Source of the DNA: Bacteroidales bacterium
GTDB taxonomy: Bacteria; Bacteroidota; Bacteroidia; Bacteroidales; UBA3824
Reading direction: 5' to 3'
DNA: 64,000 nt
NCBI GenBank assembly: GCA_016286055.1
Contig: JAEERW010000008.1
Coordinates: 160,604-224,603 of the forward strand
The translations under genes were made by a program, and so were the position numbers. Under the pieces are notes generated by a model, which saw only the letters and a list, made by a program, of their open reading frames with translations, was not told where the DNA came from and ran no database searches. Positions 57,501 through 64,000 of the stretch are shown piece by piece. Positions within the stretch are counted from its first letter, which is position 1. Each line of letters opens with the position of its first letter.

Positions 57501-58313
57501 ACCGAATTAGAAAAAGGCTACAAGAAAATAGAGGTGCAGAACAATGCCATCACAAACAGTTTGCAATACGCACAGCAGATGCAGCAGTCGATTCTTCCTT
57601 TGGACGAGAGCATTACACAGTATTTTGAGCACTTTGCTATTTATATGCCCAAGGATATTGTATCGGGCGATTTCTATTGGTTTGAACCACTCTCCGACGG
57701 TTCGTTGATATTTGTGGTGGCAGACTGTACGGGTCACGGAGTACCGGGTGCGTTTATGAGTCTTATCGGCTACAACCTGCTTAACGAAGTGATTATTATG
57801 CAGGGAATTACGCAGCCGAAACTCATTTTTGAAAACCTCAGTCAGGGACTTATCAACGTTCTCAAACAAGAGCGCAACCAAAACTACGACGGTATGGAGG
57901 TACGCCTCTGCCGATTTGTCCCCGAAGACGATCATTATATTGTAACATTCTGCGGCACAGGTTCTTCTATTTTCTACTACAATAGTCAAACCGACGAGAT
58001 GGAGCGTATCAAGGGTGTTCATCGTCATCTTGGTCTCACCGACGAGAGCGTAGAATACAACGATTTTGAAGAGCATCAGTTTGTGTTTAACCGTGAGGAT
58101 AAACTCTTTATGATTACCGATGGACTTGTGGATCAAAATAATCCTCAGCGCAAACGATTTGGCACTGAGCGGTTTATGAGGTTTGTTACCGACTATCGCA
58201 GTCAGTCGATGGATGTAATTGGTCAAAGCCTCAAATCGCTTCTCAAAGATTTTATGGATGGTCAGCCGCAGCGCGACGATATTACTGTTGTAGGTCTTTC
58301 AATTAAGCAATAA
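54510..58313 (+). CDS. Large signalling protein: beta-propeller/Y_Y_Y extracellular sensor, TM, PAS, SpoIIE-type PP2C phosphatase
   Basis: Propeller-like N-term; Y_Y_Y (MYCYKLEGIDNDWNEWSHSNVREFTKLPPGHYIFKVKARN); PAS; SpoIIE (QQSILPLDESITQYFEHFAIYMPKDIVSGDFYWFEPLSDGSLIFVVADCTGHGVPGAFMSLIGYNLLNE...DDITVVGLSI). Confidence 0.88.
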   Translation: MCLSDYIRCLALAMALLLAPCLVSSQTSNTFRKSSYVHNYCLDEKGYIVKCSQMSEDANGCIMSCTSSGLKIYNGRLWERFYNSTKSELISRVYVSPLHDIFVAGPECLGYYHPEVDGSLRFCPVEVPFSSRNVTNIFGCDSDSGRVVFMLDDGFAIYNKNIIQRSIGAIATSISYNGGIIILCKNGDLYSYFNGALQMVCNINGLGINTDGVKMLVLDNTRLFFLCKGYTAFETNLEELLLRKAISSKDLTPITLPTDNFPDIRVNDLVYNSRLRKLAIATNNGIYVYSNRYEYLQKIDKDINLPVNDIVNVFFDSKNNLWASYSGGVSRIELNAPFVFYSSNQGVSSAVLSSFVNSKYYYVGTVSSIFVSSHEVSGKNTTFYPIPYNVSQGQNFCWDLLGIDDVTLACTSEGLYQVFPDKAVHIAATGRSYGAAISPLYPGKLFVTGFEGFKVCDYSIKNGKISVSNVLSCEQISRPLFKIKIADDGVFWCSSLSDGIVRLIPMDDGLTKFDVEYISDNYGLIFGNQLTVELIDDMVYINDGLFKRAKLGEHATDPLIFEPDTALNKCFRPDEHIYHFGYSKLTDELFVYTQYSAWRINRSHPEINEIIHFRLPLQTVYNISVLDSLLLLSTNFGLVKGNITDTTSFNPAKEPFNSIINAVYFKGNRIYRGYRYFQPDDAERNYNTYTSDSYDENSTDTVCNFECEYYDNKIRIMFSSSAFENLESMMYCYKLEGIDNDWNEWSHSNVREFTKLPPGHYIFKVKARNCENVESSVSSFAFTIVPPFYASIWAILFYILIVAFLIYYLISSRTAKFKNKANDLSALLKQRNTQLEAQNEKLRQMSFVATRSTNSVTIMDKDGNIQWTNDSFKNVYGCSFDEFVYMHGRNYFESYLSFDKKNQELIQLARQSSQNVTYETCHRFYDNVNWVQASLDTVFDDNGNLCNWILTETDITMLKRAQEEGARQASQLTEAFMQLQENQLQIEMQKEQLFVKNTELEKGYKKIEVQNNAITNSLQYAQQMQQSILPLDESITQYFEHFAIYMPKDIVSGDFYWFEPLSDGSLIFVVADCTGHGVPGAFMSLIGYNLLNEVIIMQGITQPKLIFENLSQGLINVLKQERNQNYDGMEVRLCRFVPEDDHYIVTFCGTGSSIFYYNSQTDEMERIKGVHRHLGLTDESVEYNDFEEHQFVFNREDKLFMITDGLVDQNNPQRKRFGTERFMRFVTDYRSQSMDVIGQSLKSLLKDFMDGQPQRDDITVVGLSIKQ

Positions 58314-60118
58314 TGGAACTTCTCTCTCCCGCAAAAAATCTTGAAACAGCCATTGTCGCTATAAATTGTGGCGCTGATGCTGTGTATATTGGTGCAAACG
58401 ACTTTTCCGCTCGCAAGGCTGCGGGCAATTCTATTCAGGATATAGAAAAACTTGTAAACTATGCTCATTTCTATAAAGCAAAGGTTTATGTAACACTAAA
58501 TACAATTCTCTACGACAATGAATTGCCTATCGTTAATAAACTTATACGCAACCTTTATAATATTGGCGTGGATGCGCTTATTATTCAAGATTTGGGCATA
58601 TTAGAAATGGATATTCCGCCGATAGAACTCCACGCAAGCACACAGATGAACAATTTTGATTTACAGCGGATTAAGTTTTTTGATGAGATTGGTTTTAAAC
58701 GCATTGTGCTTGCCCGAGAAACTCCTTTGGAGGGGATAAAAGAAATCCGCAAGAACATAAACGCTGAAATAGAGTGCTTTATCCACGGTGCGTTGTGCGT
58801 TTCGCTTAGCGGACAATGTTATATGAGTGCGGCTATCGGCGGACGTAGTGCCAATCGTGGAGAATGTGCGCAGGCGTGCCGCTTGAAATACGATTTGCTC
58901 AATAGTAGGGGAGAGGTTTTGATAAAAGATTCTTATCTATTGTCGCTCAAAGATTTAAATATGACTTCGCATATTGCTGAGATGTACTCTGCTGGTGTAG
59001 ATTCGCTAAAAATTGAGGGTAGATTAAAGGATAAATCTTACGTGGCAAATATTACCGCTCATTATAGAAAACTGATTGATAATATTTTAGATGGTAAAGT
59101 TAAAAAGCCGTCGTCGGGACACTCGGTATTTGATTTTACGCCGTCGCCTGATAAGGTATTCAACCGCAAATTCACTGATTATTTTGCAGTTGAACCCAAG
59201 AAGGGAATGGCAAATTATATAAGTCCCAAATCTTCGGGTGAATATTTGGGCAAGGTGGTTATGGTAAGATGTAACAATTTGAAAATCAAGACCGATGAGG
59301 TGATTTCAAATGGTGATGGATTGTGCTGCGTGGTTAATGGCGCAATGTACGGTTTTCGTGTAGAGAAAATAGAGAACGGCATTATTACTGCCAATTTAAA
59401 AGAGAAAATTCCCACTGGTACAGATATTTACCGCAATCTCGATATCAAGTTTCAACAAAAACTCGACAACACCAAAACCAACCGCAAAGTTGCCGTGGAG
59501 TTTACCGTAACGCTATCGGATAATGGTTTTTCAATAATTGCTCTTGATGAAGATAATATTGAATGTGAGTGTTTTACACAATTTCAATTGCAGAAAGCCG
59601 ATAATCAAGAGAGGGCTTTTAACAGTATCACCAATTCGCTGAGCAAATGTGGCGAAAAGTTTGAATGTAAGCGTATTACGTTTGATTTTGACGAATCGCC
59701 GTTTATCCCAAACTCTGTTATAAACGAAACCCGTCGCAATGTTTTGCAAATGCTTGAACAAAAGCGTATTAAAACTTTTAGACCAAAAGATTCGCCCAAA
59801 CCATCGGGCAATGCTCAGTATTTTGAAACCGAAGGTGGATATCGACTCAATGTTTCTAACCGTCTGGCTAAGGAATTTTACAAAAAACACGGCTGTAACG
59901 TTACTCAGCAGGCATTTGAACTCCAAAACTCTACCAAAGGACTTGAACTTATGACCACACGCTACTGTATACGTCGCGAATTGGGTTATTGTTCCAAAAA
60001 TCAAGGTGTTATGCCCGATAAATGGAAATGCGACGAATACCGCTTAGTAAGTTCTTACGGCTCATTCGCACTAAAATTCGATTGCAAGGAGTGTTTTATG
60101 CGGGTTTTTAATAGATAA
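58313..60118 (+). CDS. Peptidase U32-family protein
   Basis: MELLSPAKNLETAIVAINCGADAVYIGANDFSARKAAGNS...ECFIHGALCVSLSGQCYMSAAIGGRSANRGECAQACRLKY; start overlaps upstream stop (taATGg). Confidence 0.92.
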   Translation: MELLSPAKNLETAIVAINCGADAVYIGANDFSARKAAGNSIQDIEKLVNYAHFYKAKVYVTLNTILYDNELPIVNKLIRNLYNIGVDALIIQDLGILEMDIPPIELHASTQMNNFDLQRIKFFDEIGFKRIVLARETPLEGIKEIRKNINAEIECFIHGALCVSLSGQCYMSAAIGGRSANRGECAQACRLKYDLLNSRGEVLIKDSYLLSLKDLNMTSHIAEMYSAGVDSLKIEGRLKDKSYVANITAHYRKLIDNILDGKVKKPSSGHSVFDFTPSPDKVFNRKFTDYFAVEPKKGMANYISPKSSGEYLGKVVMVRCNNLKIKTDEVISNGDGLCCVVNGAMYGFRVEKIENGIITANLKEKIPTGTDIYRNLDIKFQQKLDNTKTNRKVAVEFTVTLSDNGFSIIALDEDNIECECFTQFQLQKADNQERAFNSITNSLSKCGEKFECKRITFDFDESPFIPNSVINETRRNVLQMLEQKRIKTFRPKDSPKPSGNAQYFETEGGYRLNVSNRLAKEFYKKHGCNVTQQAFELQNSTKGLELMTTRYCIRRELGYCSKNQGVMPDKWKCDEYRLVSSYGSFALKFDCKECFMRVFNR

Positions 60119-60154
60119 TTTCTATCTTAGCGGCACACATTTTTTTGCTTTTTT

Positions 60155-61570
60155 ATGGACGAGAAGGTTTTTAAAGATACTCCGATAATACCCGGTGTAA
60201 TGCGTGCGAGCGATATTCCCGGCGTGCCGCCGATGATTTCAAAAATGCGGCAGATGTATGAGTATGGCGGTGGCGACCCTTTGTTGCAAGCCAAAAACTT
60301 TTACCGTCAGGGCAAGTTTATGGAAAATTTTGAGGATAATGCCACGGTGAACGTTCATTTTCAGCATTATTTTCCCACCTATCACGATATGAATGTGAGT
60401 CAGTTGCGCACATATTTTACTTGGCGCACCGATGTTCGCAATGGTGTGTTTAAACCTACCTCGCTGTCGTATCTATACCTTTATATTTACGAACTTATCA
60501 ATGGCATTGGCGTAAAGTCGCCACAAGATTCGCTCAGCAAGATGGACAAAATCCGTGACGCATATTCGGGCGAAAGTTACGATGCCCGCCGTGTGGTTAA
60601 CTATCTGAACCATTGGGCATGCGATTTGTGCATTGTTAACAATCTTCCCAAAGAAACGCTTGAAAAATATTCTACCGACAGTAACGAGAATCACCGCGCT
60701 CTATCGCTGCTGCATAATCCCGACAATGCCTCCGACGATGAGATTTTTGCAGCTTTTGAACTCCTTTCTGCCAAAAAAATCACAAAATCGCCTGTGTTTA
60801 CAAAGCAGGGCGAAATCGGCAAAAAATATTTTGTAGGCGTTTGGCGATATTTGACTAAGGAACTGTTTAACAATATTTTTGGCGAACCTGTTACCCGAAG
60901 TTGGCAACCTTTTGCTAATGCAATTTACTATGCTGCGGCTAAAACCGACGATGCTATTTACGAATTATATCCCACATTGATGTACATTTTCCGCCGTGGC
61001 GAATGGTATCAGAAGTTTTACGATTTTGCCTATCCGCAAAAACGTATGTTGGTAAATTACATTGGTGCAGTGGATTACAAACTCCGTCAGTATTTTCGCA
61101 CGGGCAGCAAGGTAAAAGAGATGGAGGCGTATCAGCCATTTTTTGAAGGTATCGACAAGGCTATCCGCTATTGCGAATTTCAATCACGTCCGCAAGTGTC
61201 GGTAAACCTCTCATCCTTAGACCAAATACGCACCGATTCTGCCGAAACCCGCGAAAGCCTTCTCACAGAGGAGGATTTGATTGATATTGAAACCACTACG
61301 TCGCACGCACCCATTGCTGCCGTAGAAACTGTGTGCACTCCGTCTCAACAATCACAATCTATCGAAAATCAAATTCTCATAGCCCTTTTGCAAAATTCGT
61401 CTGTTAGCGAAATTATTAAAACACACCATCTTATGCCATCTGTTTTGGCGGATAAGATTAATGAGATGTATTTTGATGAATTTGCCGACAATGTGGTGGA
61501 TTGTGATGGGTCAACTATCACATTAATAGATGATTACGCAGAATATTTAAAGAATTTGCTTTTGTCGTAG
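60155..61570 (+). CDS. TerB-N/TerB-C domain protein
   Basis: DPLLQAKNFYRQGKFMENFEDN...YFPTYHDMNVSQLRTYFTWRTDVRNGVFKPTSLSYLYLYIYELINGIG (TerB-N); C-terminal IDKAIRYCEFQ...MPSVLADKINEMYFDEFADNVVDCDG (TerB-C-like). Confidence 0.8.
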   Translation: MDEKVFKDTPIIPGVMRASDIPGVPPMISKMRQMYEYGGGDPLLQAKNFYRQGKFMENFEDNATVNVHFQHYFPTYHDMNVSQLRTYFTWRTDVRNGVFKPTSLSYLYLYIYELINGIGVKSPQDSLSKMDKIRDAYSGESYDARRVVNYLNHWACDLCIVNNLPKETLEKYSTDSNENHRALSLLHNPDNASDDEIFAAFELLSAKKITKSPVFTKQGEIGKKYFVGVWRYLTKELFNNIFGEPVTRSWQPFANAIYYAAAKTDDAIYELYPTLMYIFRRGEWYQKFYDFAYPQKRMLVNYIGAVDYKLRQYFRTGSKVKEMEAYQPFFEGIDKAIRYCEFQSRPQVSVNLSSLDQIRTDSAETRESLLTEEDLIDIETTTSHAPIAAVETVCTPSQQSQSIENQILIALLQNSSVSEIIKTHHLMPSVLADKINEMYFDEFADNVVDCDGSTITLIDDYAEYLKNLLLS

Positions 61571-61626
61571 TCATTATCCGGCATTTTTATTATTTTTGCC
61601 ACGCATTACTCAGAAATCAATTTTTT

Positions 61627-62952
61627 ATGGAACAGGTAAAAATACCCCGACGCATTGCGCAAACTGTGCTCAACTCGCTCAAAGGCGGTGTTGTGCCGCG
61701 TATTGGTCTGCCTTACATTGCCGTTGGCCGCAAAAACGAGATTGCCGCGCTTCTTCACGATGTGGATATTATTTCGGAAGGCGGAGCATCGTTTCGTTTT
61801 ATTGTGGGCAAATATGGTTCGGGCAAGAGTTTTCTTTTGCAGACTATCCGCAACTATGTGATGGACAAGGGTTTTGTGGTGGCTGATGCCGACCTTTCGC
61901 CCGAACGTCGTTTGCAAGGTACACGCGGTCAGGGTCTAGCTACTTATCGCGAACTTATTTCAAACCTTTCTACCAAAACAAAACCCGAAGGTGGTGCGCT
62001 AACATTGGTTCTCGACCGTTGGATTTCGGGTGTACAGAGTGCCGCAGTTCAGGAAACAGGTTTGGATATCAACAATCCCGAACTCGCCAAAGAGGTTGAC
62101 CGCAGAATTTTTGCCGTTACATCGTCGCTTGGCGAACTTGTGCACGGTTTTGAGTTTGGAAAACTTCTCTCAGCATATTATCACGCATATTTAGATGGTG
62201 ACGATACCACAAAAGCGAAGGTAACACGTTGGTTTCGTGGTGAATATATCCAAAAACGTGAAGCAAAAGACGAACTCGGCATAAGTATCATCATCACCGA
62301 CGACGATTGGTACGACTATCTGAAACTCTTTGCCAATTTTTTCCGCCTTGCGGGTTATACAGGTTTGATGGTGATGATCGACGAACTTGTGAATATCTAC
62401 AAGATTCCGCAATCTATTAGCCGTCAGTACAATTACGAAAAAATGCTCACAATGTATAACGATACTTTGCAAGGCAAGGCTAAATATCTTGGCATAATAA
62501 TGGGCGCAACTCCGCAAACCGTTGAAGATAAGCGTCGTGGCGTGTATAGTTACGAGGCTCTCCGTTCGCGACTTGCCGAGGGACGTTTTTCAAAACCCGG
62601 CACACGCGACCTTCTTGCGCCGATAATCCGTTTAGACCCGCTTTCTGCCGAGGAGATGCTTGTGCTGTGCGAAAAACTCCGCGATATGCACGCTGGACTT
62701 TATAATTACACCACCCGCCTTACCACCGACGATTTGGTAACTTTCGTAAAAACAGAGTTTTCGCGCATAGGTGCCGACCAAAACATCACTCCCCGCGAAG
62801 TAATCCGCGATTTTATAGAACTCTCCGACCTATTGTACCAAAACCCCTCGCTTCACCTCTCCGACATCCTCACCTCCGGCGATTTCACCTTCGCCAAATC
62901 TGAGGCAGTGTCGGACGATAGGGTAGAGGAGTTTGCTGAGTTTGAGATTTAG
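61627..62952 (+). CDS. BREX-like ATP-binding protein (DUF2791 P-loop ATPase)
   Basis: RRIAQTVLNSLKGGVVPRIGLPYIAVGRKNEIAALLHDVDIISEGGASFRFIVGKYGSGKSFLLQTIRNYVMDKGFVVADADLSPERRLQGTRGQGLATYRELISNLS; LAGYTGLMVMIDELVNIYKI. Confidence 0.88.
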   Translation: MEQVKIPRRIAQTVLNSLKGGVVPRIGLPYIAVGRKNEIAALLHDVDIISEGGASFRFIVGKYGSGKSFLLQTIRNYVMDKGFVVADADLSPERRLQGTRGQGLATYRELISNLSTKTKPEGGALTLVLDRWISGVQSAAVQETGLDINNPELAKEVDRRIFAVTSSLGELVHGFEFGKLLSAYYHAYLDGDDTTKAKVTRWFRGEYIQKREAKDELGISIIITDDDWYDYLKLFANFFRLAGYTGLMVMIDELVNIYKIPQSISRQYNYEKMLTMYNDTLQGKAKYLGIIMGATPQTVEDKRRGVYSYEALRSRLAEGRFSKPGTRDLLAPIIRLDPLSAEEMLVLCEKLRDMHAGLYNYTTRLTTDDLVTFVKTEFSRIGADQNITPREVIRDFIELSDLLYQNPSLHLSDILTSGDFTFAKSEAVSDDRVEEFAEFEI

Positions 62953-63929
62953 ATAAATTGTGTCAAATATACAGGCAATAATAGTGTTTCTTTATCTTTG
63001 CTTAAATCTTTGGTGTAAATAAGGTATCGTTTTTCGATGATATTAGAATACTTCTCGCAGAAAGCGTCAAGCGATTTGTGAGAGTTGTAACCCGACGATT
63101 TTACTTCGATAGGATGTAGTTTCGCACCACGGGATAGCAAAAAGTCAATCTCATAGTTATGAGTGGCATCTTTTGACCAAGTGTAGTAAAATAGTTTATT
63201 TCCTGTGGCTGCGAGGGTCTGTGCTATAATATTTTCGTAAATATAACCGAGGTTGGTGCTTAGTTTGTCATTAAGAAGTTTCTGATATATAATATTTTCA
63301 GTGTGGTCTTTGTCCCAAAATGCGAGTGTAACAAATAGACCTGTGTCGGCACAGAAAATCTTGAATTTAGAAACATCTTTTGTAAGCGACATACCTACGT
63401 TGGGGTCGTTTGAATGATATGAGAATAATACCGTTTTGCTGTCTTCAAGATCTTTCAAAAACTCTGTGAGTTTTTCTTTGTCTGTGTCGCCGAGTACAGC
63501 ATACGGTTTGTAACGGTTGTTGGTCTGACTTAGTTGAGATGGTATTTCCATAAAAAGAGTTTCCAACCTTCCTGATTGATCCAATTTTTGAAAATCATCT
63601 TGATAGATTTTGATAATACTACGTTTTGCTCTGTCTACCAAACTGAAATTGTTAGTTTCGAGATAAGTGTTAACAGCCTGAGGCATACCACCTATGAGCA
63701 TATATAGTCTAAAATCTCTCATTTTGTCGCGGTGTGCCCTGTCGAGAGGTAGTTTGTTGTCAAAGAATGTTCTTAATAGAGGAATAGAGTTTATATCTCC
63801 TAATGCCCATCTAAACTCCTCATAATCCATAGGATATAGTGTAAGCCGTTCTTCTTCGCTTGGAAGTGTGATGTATCCCCCACACCACAAAAAATCTTTT
63901 CCCCCACCCCTTACCCCTTTATCCCTCAA
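62949..63929 (-). pseudogene. 5'-truncated AAA-type ATPase with DUF4143 domain
   Basis: Starts mid-family (ITLPSEEERLTLYPMDYEEFRWALGD...RLYMLIGGMPQAVNTYLETNNF...SIIKIYQDDF...EIDFLLSRGAKLHPIEVKSSG); Walker A/B AAA domain absent; upstream sequence from about 63875 is unrelated G/C-skewed non-coding DNA. Confidence 0.7.
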
Positions 63930-64000
63930 TCACTTAGCATTTCCCGAATTTCACTCAAAAAGTAATTTATGGTGATTTTATGGTGATTGGGGAAGGGATG

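Noticed and set aside
57507-58226. 239-aa minus-strand ORF
   Set aside because: Antisense to the SpoIIE phosphatase domain.
60155-62952. Full BREX system
   Set aside because: Only a BrxD-like ATPase is present; no PglZ, PglX, BrxC or BrxL-like ORFs in the window.

Overview
This 64 kb window is Bacteroidetes-type chromosomal DNA. Evidence for the lineage includes TTTG-N(19-20)-TAnnTTTG promoters, a T9SS C-terminal sorting domain, BspA-like and FISUMP-like surface proteins, and 6-bladed propeller lipoproteins. Housekeeping genes: lspA, metF, ettA, asnA, leuS, prs, rplY, pth, an Hsp15-like S4 protein, frr and tRNA-Leu(CAA). Accessory loci that stand out: (1) a tight two-gene operon encoding a TIR + degenerate SIR2-like protein and a 1534-aa STAND-type NTPase with a C-terminal FGE/C-type-lectin-like domain (9921-16921), a strong candidate anti-phage or conflict system; (2) a roughly 10.5 kb unidirectional block of two porins, imelysin, DUF1111 di-heme protein, c-type cytochrome, hemerythrin-LuxR regulator, RidA-like protein and CcsBA, with a shared 13-bp operator-like motif upstream of both the regulator and the first porin; (3) a 158-nt tRNA-shaped element (31027-31184) with matched acceptor and T arms but a large internal insertion and two D-arm-like segments; (4) two 17-bp palindromes exactly 21 bp apart upstream of a GNAT/isochorismatase/PhzF operon; (5) a TerB-N + BREX-like (DUF2791) ATPase pair next to a 5'-truncated DUF4143 ATPase at the window edge. 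All family calls come from reading the translations; no database search was run.
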